A DNA stretch of 64,000 bases. It comes from Streptomyces cirratus (GTDB lineage Bacteria; Actinomycetota; Actinomycetes; Streptomycetales; Streptomycetaceae). Under the pieces are notes generated by a model, which did no database searches, was not told the DNA's origin, and saw only the letters and a list, made by a program, of their open reading frames with translations. Shown in pieces: positions 7,757 through 17,065 of this stretch. Made by a program: the position numbers and the translations under genes. How positions within the stretch are numbered: position 1 is the stretch's first letter; each line of letters begins with the position of its first letter. The stretch covers positions 124,001-188,000 of the forward strand of contig NZ_BMVP01000011.1 in the NCBI RefSeq assembly GCF_014650775.1, in the 5' to 3' direction.

Positions 7757-9737
7757 GCGGGACTCCTGCGGTCCACCAGTATCCAGCCTCGACGGTGGTG
7801 GTGAACGTTGTGTCGTCATGAACAAGGGTGTAGGTGTGCGCGAGAGACGGCTTCAGCCGGCCCAGAAGGTTCTCGTCGATCTCTTCGTCAGTGGACAGCA
7901 GGAGCACCTGCCGCCCCGCGTTGGGGAAGTAGCGATCGGCTAGGTGCTGACGGTGTCGGCTGTCGAGGCGGCCGAGAGGTGTGTCGATCACACTGGGGAG
8001 CCGGTTGCCAGCAACCTTGGCGAGGCCCCACAGGAGCGAGATGGCCAGCAGCTGCCGCTCGCCGGCGCTGAGGCGGCCGGGATCGATGGGTTCCCCGTCG
8101 GAGTCCGCGAGGGTGAGGTTGAACTTGTCCGTGTCGATCCGCAGGTCGTGGATGAGGCCACTCTTGCGCATCAGTGCCTTGAAGCTCTGAAGGACAGCGA
8201 CTTCCAGACGGCTGATGTGACGGCGCAGCAGGGCAGCGCCGAACTTTTCGAGCGTCTCGCGCGCCTTGTCGGCGTAGGCGACGATGCGATTCAGTTCCTC
8301 CATCTCGATCAGTGTCTTGACCCGCTTCTGCTGCGCTCGCTCCAGGTCGGCACCAATCCGGTCGCGGCGACTCCTGGCCTCCTCCAACTGCTCCTCCCCA
8401 CGCCTGAGTTCCGCCTTGGCTACGGCGAGTTCATCCATGGCCTCGTTGCGCTCATCAACAAGGTCTTTGATGAGTTTCTTGTCCGGAACGCCAGCAAGGA
8501 GTCGATCTGCGTCGTCAAGATGGTCAACCGTGGCCGCGGACTCTTTGAGGAGCTCGCGGGCGCGGGATGCATCTCGAGAGAGTGCTTCATTGAGCGCCGA
8601 GAGCTGTTGGAGCATGTCAGTCGGGAGTTCGAGGCTCTGCTTGAGTTCGGCTGCACTCTCACGCCGGATACGGTCCGTGGTCAGCTTCTTCTTCAAAGCC
8701 GTACGGGCGGCGGGAGTTACGGAAGCCGGGAGTTGATCAAGAAGCCATGCGTCGCGCTCTTCCAGAACACCCACGACTCGCGTGGCGTCATCAGCTTCCT
8801 TCTCTCGCGCTGCCTGGTCACGGAGGGTCGCCAGCTGCTGAGGGAGCATGAGAAGAGGAAGAGGACCCTGGGCGAGGGAGCGCAGCGTGTGGCGCTGGGC
8901 TGCCAGTCGATCGGCGATGGCTGCCCGATCACCTTCTAGCTCTTTCTGGCGTTCGAAGAGTTTTCCGCCGGCCCGTTCGAACGACTTCTCTACCTTGTCG
9001 AGGTGTACCTGAATCCGATCACATCTGGATCGGGTACTGGCGAGCATCTGCGTGCGGTCGAAGACATCCTGCTTCGCGGCTTCGTGATCTGCTTCCTGGG
9101 CATTGATCTGGTCAATGACGGCTTGGTCTTCGTTGGACAGACGTTGGCGACGCTGGAGCGCGAGTAGATCAGTCCGGAGCTGCTCTACGGTGCTCACGCC
9201 CAGAAGCGAATGCACTGCTGATTCGATCACTGCGGCCGCCCGCTCGGGATCCGCCAGAGACTCGATCTTTTCACCGTCGAAGAAGAAGAGCGAGGCAACT
9301 TCAAGCGGCAAAATGTCCTCGACGTGGTCGGGCCACCCGTCGCTGAGGATCCGGTCAAACTGGCCGTCCACAAGGACGCTCAGCTGTTCCTTGAGCTGCT
9401 TGCCGTTCAGGTGCCAGCTCCGGACGACCCGGTAGTGCCTCTCCTGGCCATCCACGATGATGGAGAACTCCAGGGTGATCTCCGCACCCTCGGCAGGGTT
9501 CGCCTTGCGATTAATGCTCTCTCGCAGGTAGGAGTCGTAGGAGCGGCTCCCTCGACCGCTGCAGCGTGCCCGCGGGCCGTAGAGCACCAACTGGATGGCG
9601 TCGAGCAGGGTCGTCTTCCCACATCCGTTGAGCCCTCCGATCAGAATGATCGGGCGCCCCGGCTGGACGCTCAGGTCAAGGCTCTGCCGGCCGCGGTAGG
9701 CGCCGAAATCATGGAGCTCGATGTTATGAAGGTGCAT
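7746..9737 (-). CDS. dndD: DNA sulfur modification protein DndD (SMC-like ATPase)
   Basis: A 663-residue Rad50/SMC-like ATPase. Walker A (GGLNGCGKTTLL) lies near residues 34-45, a long coiled-coil middle runs from about 190 to 510, the ABC signature (LSAGERQLL) is at about 556-564 and Walker B (VIDTPLGRLD) at about 583-592. DndD hydrolyses ATP and is thought to open or nick DNA so that DndC can place sulfur. The length is standard. It overlaps dndC by 14 bp upstream and dndE by 11 bp downstream, so the three are translated together. Confidence 0.95.
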   Translation of the reverse strand: MHLHNIELHDFGAYRGRQSLDLSVQPGRPIILIGGLNGCGKTTLLDAIQLVLYGPRARCSGRGSRSYDSYLRESINRKANPAEGAEITLEFSIIVDGQERHYRVVRSWHLNGKQLKEQLSVLVDGQFDRILSDGWPDHVEDILPLEVASLFFFDGEKIESLADPERAAAVIESAVHSLLGVSTVEQLRTDLLALQRRQRLSNEDQAVIDQINAQEADHEAAKQDVFDRTQMLASTRSRCDRIQVHLDKVEKSFERAGGKLFERQKELEGDRAAIADRLAAQRHTLRSLAQGPLPLLMLPQQLATLRDQAAREKEADDATRVVGVLEERDAWLLDQLPASVTPAARTALKKKLTTDRIRRESAAELKQSLELPTDMLQQLSALNEALSRDASRARELLKESAATVDHLDDADRLLAGVPDKKLIKDLVDERNEAMDELAVAKAELRRGEEQLEEARSRRDRIGADLERAQQKRVKTLIEMEELNRIVAYADKARETLEKFGAALLRRHISRLEVAVLQSFKALMRKSGLIHDLRIDTDKFNLTLADSDGEPIDPGRLSAGERQLLAISLLWGLAKVAGNRLPSVIDTPLGRLDSRHRQHLADRYFPNAGRQVLLLSTDEEIDENLLGRLKPSLAHTYTLVHDDTTFTTTVEAGYWWTAGVPHVA

Positions 9738-11217
9738 CAGTGATCTCTTCGTTCAGCGTCACGTAGGTCGGGGCGGTGTTACGGATCTCCTGCTTACGCT
9801 TCGCGAACGCCAGGGCATCTTCTTCGTTCTCGTAGAAGCCCTTCTTGATCGCCTTTTCCAGCTCCTTGAAGAGTCCGGAGCGCCGTGTCATCGTGCGATG
9901 CTGCCGCTCGACTGCGAGGAGTTCACGCGTCATCGTGAAGTGGATGTCATCGCCGTCGCATACTTCCTTGAGGAGGTCGATCTCCTCTGCACCGAGGACA
10001 AGCTGCTCATCAAGGGGGCGGCCCGGAAATTCTTCTCCCGTGGCCTTTTCATAGATCGCAGGCAGGGTGTCCTCGACCTCATGCTTGTCGAAGACCCAGA
10101 TGCGGCGGATCTCGTGGAGTTCTTCCATCGTGATCAGCTCGATGCCACGCACACTCTCGGGTGCGATGCGCCTCACGAGTGTCTGGGCTTCAAGGAGCTT
10201 CCTCAGCCATGTTTGGCGTGCATCCTGTGTGTACGGCCCCTGGATGACGCCATCGTGAAAGAGCTGAACGTTTCCGTTCATCCGGCGGAAGTCCCGGGTT
10301 TCCTTCTCTTTCGACACGTCGTCGAGTTCGTTGCGGAGCGCCAGGAGAGGCCTCATCCACTCCTTCTCCTCATCGTTGCGGATCATGGCGGTCATGGACT
10401 TGTCCTTGTCCACGAGCGTGCACGTCCAGCATCCGAATCGGCTGTCACCACAGGAAGGAGTGGTGTCATCCACAACCAGGGGACACTCCGAGTCCTCGGA
10501 GGCTCCCTGGTACATCGTCAGGAGATCCTTGTTTCGATGTCCCCATGCGTTGGAGTATTGCATCAGGAACATCCAGACCTCGTCAGTACCCCATGCTTCG
10601 ATAGGGCTGTAGATCAGGGAGTTCGGTAGGTTTCCGTTGGGCGAAAGACGGTCTCGTACGCGACGCTTTTCGTGCTTGGCCATGACGCGGGCGCGAATCT
10701 GACTCTCGGTCTTTCGAATTCCGAGGACGAGGATTGCCTCACCGTGGCGACGGACGACGCGCCGGATGAACGCGTTCGACGGCTTGATCTTCAAACGCTC
10801 GGTGCACCAACGGAACTTGGGGCGAGGTGCAGGGTAGCCGCGTCCAATGAGGTTTACCCAGAAGGTGTCTTTGACCTCAGGGATCAGCCGGTGTGGCTTG
10901 ATGGGGAGCTGTTGTTCTGCTGCTGCTTTCCCCATGGTGTCGAGGGACTGCGTGACCCAGGCAGCCACGACGGGGTTCTCAACCAGAGTGTCCGTGCTGA
11001 TCACGTGCACGGGCTTGGTGCGCTGATCGGCCGGCAATCCCTGGAGGGCCAGCCAGACGAGCTGGAGCACAGCAGTGGAGTCCTTGCCACCGCTGTAGCC
11101 GATGACCCAAGGCACCTCGTCAGCGGTGTAGAGCTCGCGGATCTCTTCCGTGAGCTCGCTGACGACTTCGGCGAGGGCTCGCCCCTGGAAGGGGGCCGAC
11201 GGCTTGGGGGTGCTCAT
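9724..11217 (-). CDS. dndC: DNA phosphorothioation sulfurtransferase DndC
   Basis: A 497-residue PAPS-reductase-like ATP pyrophosphatase. The PP-loop SGGKDST is at residues 42-48. A cysteine cluster (SCGDSRFGCWTC, near 255-266) fits the iron-sulfur cluster site described for DndC. The enzyme activates DNA with ATP and receives sulfur from DndA. The ATG at 11217 overlaps the dndB stop (ATGA 11214-11217); the longer frame to 11364 lies in dndB and is not needed. It is a core modification enzyme; with D and E it gives the phosphorothioate backbone change. Confidence 0.95.
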   Translation of the reverse strand: MSTPKPSAPFQGRALAEVVSELTEEIRELYTADEVPWVIGYSGGKDSTAVLQLVWLALQGLPADQRTKPVHVISTDTLVENPVVAAWVTQSLDTMGKAAAEQQLPIKPHRLIPEVKDTFWVNLIGRGYPAPRPKFRWCTERLKIKPSNAFIRRVVRRHGEAILVLGIRKTESQIRARVMAKHEKRRVRDRLSPNGNLPNSLIYSPIEAWGTDEVWMFLMQYSNAWGHRNKDLLTMYQGASEDSECPLVVDDTTPSCGDSRFGCWTCTLVDKDKSMTAMIRNDEEKEWMRPLLALRNELDDVSKEKETRDFRRMNGNVQLFHDGVIQGPYTQDARQTWLRKLLEAQTLVRRIAPESVRGIELITMEELHEIRRIWVFDKHEVEDTLPAIYEKATGEEFPGRPLDEQLVLGAEEIDLLKEVCDGDDIHFTMTRELLAVERQHRTMTRRSGLFKELEKAIKKGFYENEEDALAFAKRKQEIRNTAPTYVTLNEEITDAPS

Positions 11218-12344
11218 GAAACTCCTCGCAGGTATGCGTCCTCTACACGCTGCTCTTCTGGACTGAGTTCGAGCTTCATGTGACGACGCAGGTAGTTCAC
11301 AGTCAGGGTCAGGTTCTGATGGCTCTTCGACACGCGACCGCCGATCATCGCGCGCCCTTCCCAATCAGGGTTGGTGCGGGACCAGTCAACCGAAGTCAGA
11401 GGCCTGAGCTTCGACTCCCACACCTTGGGGGACTCGGAGGTCCGCAGGAGTGAGTTCCCGATCCTGCCGAGGGCGTGTAGGGCGATCCCGTGGCTGTGGA
11501 TGTAGTCCTTGCGCACCTCAGGCGCCGCGAGCTCACGGCGGCGCACCATCCCCCACTCGGGCACTACTGGGTCGACCGACTCCCAGAATGCCTCAGCTAG
11601 CTGCTGGGCCTTGTCCTTTTTGAGGTCCAGCCCGTGCAGGAGCGACTGTGTGGCAGAGGCGAGGGCGCTCAGGGTGAAGAGCTTGCGGGACCGCTGAGCC
11701 AGCGTGCTGTTCTCCAGGTCCACATGCCCCTTGAAGACAGGGGACTTCATGGCCAGGAGACGAGCCATGATTGCCAGGTCGTCTCGATGGTCATACAGAA
11801 CACCGATCGACCGTTGTGGCCGGACTGCATGCCGGTTGAGGTCCGCGAACATCTGCTGGCATCGAGCGAGGCCTGCATCGTGGAAGAAGACGACAGCGAT
11901 TGTTTCCTCGCCGAGGTCGGGATTCTCCTTCAACGCCTGCTCAATGGCGGCGCGTCGATGCTGTCCATCGTTGATCAAGAAGCGAGCAGCCATGGGGATG
12001 CGGATCTGGCCCGCACGCATACCCATGCCGGAGTCGGAGATGCTTTCGAACCGCATCTCCCCGTCGACGGATGCCGTGAGCGCGCTGAAGACGTAGTCGT
12101 CAGGGTTCTCAACGATGTAGCGGGTCAGGGCCGGAAGCCGCCCCTTGTTCAAGGTGCGCTGGGCTCGAACCTCTGGCGCCAGCTCGTCGTCGTCGAACAA
12201 GAAGATCTTCGGGATGAGCCGCAGAGGGCACATGGACACGTAGAACTCGCGTCCTGCCTGAACGCCTCGGATGGCTGGAAAAATGTAGTCAAACCCGGCA
12301 GACGTCGCGGTGTCGACGAGCTTCGAAGAAGGTGATGATCCCAC
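11214..12344 (-). CDS. dndB: DndB, DGQHR-domain transcriptional regulator of the dnd genes
   Basis: A 376-residue DndB. The DGQHR motif is at residues 126-130, after RFLIN, and the DLNRHAVRP segment follows at about 170-178. In known systems DndB represses the dnd operon and is not strictly needed for modification. The start is GTG 12344 with no strong ribosome site, consistent with a short leader. First gene of the minus-strand operon BCDE; dndA is divergent. A second, larger DGQHR protein is encoded at 2082-4253. Confidence 0.92.
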   Translation of the reverse strand: MGSSPSSKLVDTATSAGFDYIFPAIRGVQAGREFYVSMCPLRLIPKIFLFDDDELAPEVRAQRTLNKGRLPALTRYIVENPDDYVFSALTASVDGEMRFESISDSGMGMRAGQIRIPMAARFLINDGQHRRAAIEQALKENPDLGEETIAVVFFHDAGLARCQQMFADLNRHAVRPQRSIGVLYDHRDDLAIMARLLAMKSPVFKGHVDLENSTLAQRSRKLFTLSALASATQSLLHGLDLKKDKAQQLAEAFWESVDPVVPEWGMVRRRELAAPEVRKDYIHSHGIALHALGRIGNSLLRTSESPKVWESKLRPLTSVDWSRTNPDWEGRAMIGGRVSKSHQNLTLTVNYLRRHMKLELSPEEQRVEDAYLRGVS

Positions 12345-12359
12345 TCACGTAACGGTATC

Positions 12360-12381
12360 GTACGTCAGGTAAAAGACGTAC
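12360..12381. promoter_or_regulatory. Inverted repeat in the divergent dndA/dndB promoter
   Basis: The 80-bp gap between dndB and dndA contains a perfect inverted repeat, GTACGTC (12360-12366) and GACGTAC (12375-12381), with an 8-nt AT-rich spacer. Its place between two divergent starts suggests an operator for a shared regulator, DndB being the obvious candidate. This site does not resemble the palindromes at 15293-15373. Confidence 0.5.
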
Positions 12382-12424
12382 ACAGTGTGCTGGATTAACG
12401 CTCAGAGGTGTGGTGGGGCTCGTG

Positions 12425-13564
12425 GTGACCTATCTCGATGTTGCGGCTACGACACGCGTGGACCCGCGTGTGGCCGACGTGGTGATGCACTGGATGACCG
12501 AGGACTTCGGGAACGCCGGGTCTCGAACGCACGAGTATGGGACCCGTGCGAAGCGCGCGGTACAGGAGGCACGCGAGTACCTCTCCGGCACAGTCCACGC
12601 CGAACCCGATGAGTTGATCTTCACCAGTGGGGCTACCGAGAGCAACAACATCGCTCTGCTCGGCCTTGCTCCCCATGGTGAGCAGACCGGACGTCGTCAC
12701 ATCATCACCTCGGCAATCGAGCACAAGGCGGTGATTGAGCCCCTGGAGCACTTGCAGTCTCGCGGCTTCGAGGTCGACTTCATCAAGCCTGGCTCGTCGG
12801 GCAGGGTTCCCGTCGAGGCAGTGATGGAGCGGCTGCGCCCTGACACGCTCCTCGTCTCCCTCATGCACGTGAACAACGAGACGGGTGTCGTGCAGCCAGT
12901 AGCCGAGCTCGCTCAGCTTCTGAGTGCGACCCCGACGTACCTGCATGTCGACGCTGCGCAGGGGTATGGGAAAGTCCCCCAGGATCTGACCGCACCGATC
13001 GACATGATCAGCGTGAGCGGCCACAAGATTGGTGCTCCCAAGGGCGTGGGGATGCTGGTGATCCGCCGGCGCGGCTGGGACAGGCTGCCGCTGCAGCCGA
13101 TCATGTTTGGCGGCGGTCAGGAACGGAAGCTGCGCCCGGGGACGTTGCCTGTGCCGCTAATCATGGGACTGGCCGAAGCGGCGAAGATCTTCGCGAAGGG
13201 TCACGCCCAGTGGCATAAGAACGCGGTGGACCTCCGCACCCGGCTCCTGGAGGCACTCGCGAAGACACGGTTCCGGATCAATGGAGACCAGGATCACGCG
13301 GTCCCGCACATCCTCAACCTGTCCTTCGACGGTGTGGACGCTGAAGCGCTCATTGTCATGCTGAAGCAGCATGTAGCTGTCGCGACAGGCTCTGCGTGCA
13401 CGAGCGCGTCGTACACCCCTAGCCATGTACTCACCGCCATGGGGCTGCCTGAGGAGGTGGCAGAGAATGGCCTCCGACTGTCCTGGTTCCCGAGCCAAGC
13501 GGCCGACCTCGATGTTGAGGAATTGGCTACCCGGATCGCATGGATGCAGCCCGACTCTGCCTGA
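12425..13564 (+). CDS. dndA: Cysteine desulfurase DndA
   Basis: About 379 residues of a NifS/IscS-type PLP enzyme that takes sulfur from L-cysteine and passes it to DndC. The PLP lysine is in SGHKIGAPKG (near residue 202), a conserved HVNNETG segment lies near 145, and the catalytic cysteine is Cys325 in ATGSACTSAS. The start could be GTG 12425, with a GGTGGGG ribosome site 6-7 bp upstream, or GTG 12410 or 12422 in the same frame. The first gives the N-terminus VTYLDVAATTRVDP, which fits the family. It is divergent from dndB and stops 4 bp before the converging methyltransferase gene ends. Confidence 0.93.
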   Translation: MTYLDVAATTRVDPRVADVVMHWMTEDFGNAGSRTHEYGTRAKRAVQEAREYLSGTVHAEPDELIFTSGATESNNIALLGLAPHGEQTGRRHIITSAIEHKAVIEPLEHLQSRGFEVDFIKPGSSGRVPVEAVMERLRPDTLLVSLMHVNNETGVVQPVAELAQLLSATPTYLHVDAAQGYGKVPQDLTAPIDMISVSGHKIGAPKGVGMLVIRRRGWDRLPLQPIMFGGGQERKLRPGTLPVPLIMGLAEAAKIFAKGHAQWHKNAVDLRTRLLEALAKTRFRINGDQDHAVPHILNLSFDGVDAEALIVMLKQHVAVATGSACTSASYTPSHVLTAMGLPEEVAENGLRLSWFPSQAADLDVEELATRIAWMQPDSA

Positions 13565-13568
13565 TCGC

Positions 13569-15008
13569 TCAATCTCCCGCCCGACGCACTAGCCGATGTC
13601 CCCGAAGAGCCCGGCCGCAGCGGATGAGCTCCGCCTCCCAGCCGCTCTCTCTGCCGATGAGGTGAGGGTGCTCGTACAACCCCGCCTTCTCCTCTGCAGC
13701 TGTCAGTCGCTTGTATCGGCCGACGTCTGGGTCCTCGGGGCTTAGGAACTCGTGCTTGCGATGCAGCAGAGGCCGGTCATCGGAGTGGGAGTGGAGGGTA
13801 TGGGACGTCTCCAGCGTCTTCATCTCGACCTGGTAGGAGGACAGCATCCGTGGATGTGGATCGTGATCGAAGTCGGGATAGTCCAGCCAGCTCACTGCCC
13901 GTCCACGGTGTAGCAGTTTGGCAAGGGTCCAGGCTTGTGGACGGCCCGCGGCGATCGAGGCGCAGTGCTCGTAGAGGCGGAGCACTGTTGGCATTTGGTG
14001 GAGGGCCCGCTGGTGCACGTACAACGCGGTCGGCGTCAGCTTTCCGACCCCGGAGGCGTTCATGGCTCCTCGGATGTACTCGTCGTCGCGCAGCTTGAGC
14101 AGCAGCCGGTCCGATCGCCGGCACGCCTCTCTGTAGGACGAGAAGAAGGCCCGGATGTCGCATTGAATGTTGAGTGGGAGCCCGCTGAAGGGACCGCGGC
14201 CATTGAAGAGCTCCACAGCGAGGAAGAGCAGAGTGTTGAGCGTCGTTCGCTTGCAGCCGCGCTGGACCTTGGCCTGATCTGCGGAGTCACGTACGAGCCG
14301 GCGGATCTGGTTGGGGCGCAAGTGCCCTAGCAGCTGTGCCACGGGGCGGGGAACTTCTTCCATGCGAGGCAGGCGCCCGCGGCGTTCAGCGTGATCGACG
14401 ACTGCAGCGATTGCCGAGACCGTGTCGCTTGACGTAAGCCACTCGGCATCCGGGAGGATGCGTTGAGCGAGGTATCCAAGCCGCGCCGTCTCGTCCTTGA
14501 AGGCGTAGACAACCCCAGGCGCCGCGGAGACTGTTCGCACACCAGTCACTTCTTCCACGTACATGCGTAGCTCGCCCGGACTGTAAAGATGCTGAAACGT
14601 CTGTCGACTAGTGAGTAGCCCGTCCCCGAACCTCTCTCCTTTGACCTTCGATTTTTCCCACGTCAGCCGAGCGGAAGCGACGAGGACAGTGCCCGCAAGG
14701 TCCCAAGCTTCCTTCAGCGTCCTGCGACGCTCCTGGGGATCTTCGATGACGTTGAGTACGTAGGTGAGGAGCACAACGTCGGCCGGCTCGAGACTCGTCT
14801 CGGGCTGATAGAACGGATCCCATCCGACTGCCCTAAAGGCCAGTCGCTGGAGTGCCCGCACATCGCCGCCGCGGCCACATCCGTAGTCAAGGACCGTGCG
14901 GTCAGGGGCTACCTGGTTGTCGATTACGGCCTGTCTGGCTGGCACTGAGACGCTTGCTCGGCTGATCGCGGTCAGTCTGCGGTCGCTGCTCCAAGCCTGC
15001 TGCACCAT
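13569..15008 (-). CDS. DNA phosphorothioation-associated putative methyltransferase
   Basis: A 479-residue protein of the methyltransferase family found beside dnd genes. The SAM-binding motif I (DYGCGRGGD) is at residues 41-49. A DVVLLTYVLNVIED segment follows near residues 76-89, as in class I methyltransferases, then a long C-terminal domain specific to the family. Its substrate is unknown to me. The ATG 15008 was preferred over an upstream in-frame start because a GAGGG site lies 7 bp before it. It converges on dndA with a 4-bp gap and probably forms a transcript with the upstream ribbon-helix-helix gene (84 bp away). Confidence 0.85.
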   Translation of the reverse strand: MVQQAWSSDRRLTAISRASVSVPARQAVIDNQVAPDRTVLDYGCGRGGDVRALQRLAFRAVGWDPFYQPETSLEPADVVLLTYVLNVIEDPQERRRTLKEAWDLAGTVLVASARLTWEKSKVKGERFGDGLLTSRQTFQHLYSPGELRMYVEEVTGVRTVSAAPGVVYAFKDETARLGYLAQRILPDAEWLTSSDTVSAIAAVVDHAERRGRLPRMEEVPRPVAQLLGHLRPNQIRRLVRDSADQAKVQRGCKRTTLNTLLFLAVELFNGRGPFSGLPLNIQCDIRAFFSSYREACRRSDRLLLKLRDDEYIRGAMNASGVGKLTPTALYVHQRALHQMPTVLRLYEHCASIAAGRPQAWTLAKLLHRGRAVSWLDYPDFDHDPHPRMLSSYQVEMKTLETSHTLHSHSDDRPLLHRKHEFLSPEDPDVGRYKRLTAAEEKAGLYEHPHLIGRESGWEAELIRCGRALRGHRLVRRAGD

Positions 15009-15092
15009 GTTCACGCCCTCGCACCCTCGCACGGCTGGGGAGGGAAGCGAGATTAGCGGTGGATCGACTCGGTCGGCGGCGGAGCCGTTGAA

Positions 15093-15278
15093 CTAGTGCT
15101 TCGCCATGGCTTGACGCTCGCGGCGCTTCTTCTTGATCCAGTCGTGCATGGCCTCGACCAGCGCGTCCGATGGGGTGCGCTCTTCACTCGCGGCGAGGGC
15201 TTCGAACTCCTCACGGAGCTGCTTGGGAGGGCGAAAGCCCATGACCCTGGTCTGCCCAGTGCGCGGCCTGCCGACCAT
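15093..15278 (-). CDS. Small ribbon-helix-helix-like protein
   Basis: A 61-residue basic protein. The pattern RVMGFRPPKQLREEFEAL looks like a short strand, then a helix (about 18-31), a turn (ERTPSD) and a second helix ending in KKKRRER, as in CopG/MetJ-type regulators. It is likely to bind DNA as a dimer. A perfect 15-bp palindrome starts 15 bp upstream of its ATG and a second related site lies 52 bp further, so self-repression is likely. It lies just upstream of the dnd methyltransferase gene. It could be the regulator of that pair; there is no toxin partner visible. Confidence 0.6.
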   Translation of the reverse strand: MVGRPRTGQTRVMGFRPPKQLREEFEALAASEERTPSDALVEAMHDWIKKKRRERQAMAKH

Positions 15279-15292
15279 GACGCCCCTTCTGT

Positions 15293-15307
15293 TTCTGTTT
15301 AACAGAA
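15293..15307. promoter_or_regulatory. Palindromic operator upstream of the RHH gene, site 1
   Basis: TTCTGTT-T-AACAGAA: perfect 7-bp arms about a single central base, 15 bp from the start codon of the RHH gene. Together with site 2 it looks like a paired operator for that protein. Confidence 0.6.
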
Positions 15308-15358
15308 CCTAGCACTCACCTGTGGCGGCGACTTGACGCACGACACCCAGCGGGGCAT

Positions 15359-15373
15359 TCTTGTTAAACAGAA
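15359..15373. promoter_or_regulatory. Palindromic operator upstream of the RHH gene, site 2
   Basis: TCTTGTTAAACAGAA contains the same core (TGTT-A-AACA) as site 1 but in the opposite orientation and with one degenerate arm. The two centres are 66 bp apart, roughly six helical turns, which would allow dimers to sit on one face of the DNA. Confidence 0.5.
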
Positions 15374-16465
15374 ATATGACCTGGCCAGTAGGAATCCATT
15401 TCCTAGCGGATTCCTTATGGCCAACCTATGCCGGCTGGAGTGAGCCCCAGGGGCCCACATTCGCCGTAGGTCGTCAAAGAAGGGTTGGCCTCTGTGGGTG
15501 ACCGTCCACGTTGTGAGGGTGGGGAGTCGTACGGCTGCCGCGCGTGGCCGGTCTGGAGAGTCCGCTGGAAGGGTGACTCTCTGGATCGGAACTGGTTCCA
15601 TGCCTGCGGGCGCCACCTGAATCAGATCGCCTTGAGACAAGCATCGGATGTCGGTGTGAAGCTAGATCTCGTTCGGATCCTGGCAGCCTGACCTCAAGGG
15701 CGGCGGGCTATCGGCGCCGCCAAAGGATCTCGTTCTTGAGGCTGCCGAGGGGAACCGGGGCCCCGCTTGAGTCTGGCTCCGCAGCGTTGTCCTGCATCGC
15801 CACCCGCAGGAATCTGGACTGGTCGCGGTGGCAATCTCGCCGCCAGCATCCAGGCTGCGAAGCCGGCCTCTGACGGGACCCATGAGCACTTTTCAAGAGT
15901 TGCGGATCGGGTGATGCGTGATCGGGGCCAGGGTCTTCGAGGTTAACGGCTTGCGCTCGCCGGGAGCCTCCTCGACGCGGCGGCGGTCCACCCGGGGCGC
16001 GGCGATCGCGACCGGACTGGCCGGCCCTGACGGCGAATTGAGGGCGGCTGGACGGTGGATGACTCCGGGCCTTCTCCCCTCTGTGAGCGGTCGCACCGCC
16101 ACGGCAGGGATAGGGGTACATCTATGCACCACTGAAGCCCACCTATCCGGTACTACTGGCGCTAGACCCGGGTTGAGTTCACGGCGCTGACCACCCGATA
16201 CCTTCCAACAGACGGGTAGGAGGAGCCTCGTGGAGGCCACTGGGGGCGCGCCCTGTGAGTAATCTATTCGCGTCAGAACTCCTCACTACTCAGAGACAAG
16301 AGAAGGCGCCTGACCGATCTGACTCAAACGAGTTGAGCCAGTTGTCCTAACCGGTGAGCGAACAGAGTCAGTCGCGAGTGACCGGCTCCAGTCAAGATCA
16401 ATCACCTATGCGCTATGGCCCCTAAAGGGCAGACGGAAGCCTTAGAGCACCCCTACTGTTTCCGC
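15374..16465. other. 1.1 kb without a convincing gene
   Basis: Several short open frames exist on both strands, but none has a clear ribosome site, a domain or a neighbour to support it. A short inverted repeat (CTCAA-ACGAG-TTGAG, about 16323-16337) is the only structure I noted. The composition differs from the flanking dnd genes. It may be decayed coding sequence of the accessory region. Confidence 0.5.
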
Positions 16466-17065
16466 ATGAGCCTGATCGACGGCGGTGTGCCGTCCCCGGA
16501 TTGGGTCGCGTTGGACATGGAGGCCATGCTCCGGGAATGCGACGGCACGATCGCCTCGAAGGACGATGAACTACGTCGTTTGGAAGAGGCCATCGAGACG
16601 CTCAAAGGCAAGGTGACCAAGGCCACCGAGGAACGTCAACAGGCCGTCCTTGCCCGGCAGAAGGCACAGCACGTACTGGACAAGCTCCACGCCGCCATCG
16701 AGGAAGCCACGGGCCTTCGGGCCACACGGGGCCACGGCTCCAGTCGACTCCGGATCGTGCCCCCTCCGACGGATCCCGCAGTTGCGCCCCCGGCCGAAAG
16801 TGAACCCGTCGCGGCGCCGATCGCCCCGATCCGGATCGCGGGCCCTCGCTCAATCGCCGCGATGAAAGTGGTCAGCGGAGACCCACGCCGCTCATGGAGT
16901 GCGGGCGAGGTCGGACGGCTGCTCGAAGGCGAGGCCAAGGGGGCGAACCGGCGCACGCGCTGCCTGCTGGACAACCTGCACAAGCAGTCCGCCCTTGAGA
17001 AGGTCTACAGCGCCGACGGCAAGCGGACGTACTACCGGCTCGCGGCCACATGGGAGGCCGCCTAG
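16466..17065 (+). CDS. Unrecognised protein with coiled coil and winged-helix-like C-terminus
   Basis: About 199 residues; I do not recognise the family. Residues ~17-75 are a long charged helix typical of a coiled coil. A Pro/Ala-rich linker follows (~90-120), then a basic C-terminal segment (about 125-195) with a pattern like a small winged helix ending DGKRTYYRLA. Neither ATG 16415 nor ATG 16466 has a ribosome site. The latter has TACTGT placed so that transcription could start at the ATG itself, which suggests a leaderless message. It is probably a DNA-associated protein of the accessory region. Confidence 0.6.
   Translation: MSLIDGGVPSPDWVALDMEAMLRECDGTIASKDDELRRLEEAIETLKGKVTKATEERQQAVLARQKAQHVLDKLHAAIEEATGLRATRGHGSSRLRIVPPPTDPAVAPPAESEPVAAPIAPIRIAGPRSIAAMKVVSGDPRRSWSAGEVGRLLEGEAKGANRRTRCLLDNLHKQSALEKVYSADGKRTYYRLAATWEAA

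Noticed and set aside
11461..11474. 14-base match (ATCCTGCCGAGGGC) between the tRNA 3' end and dndB, as a possible att repeat
   Set aside because: It lies within well-conserved dndB coding sequence (LHALGRIG region) and is best explained by chance in GC-rich DNA.
15374..16414. Possible small genes in the 1.1-kb gap
   Set aside because: No ribosome sites, no domain patterns and inconsistent codon bias.
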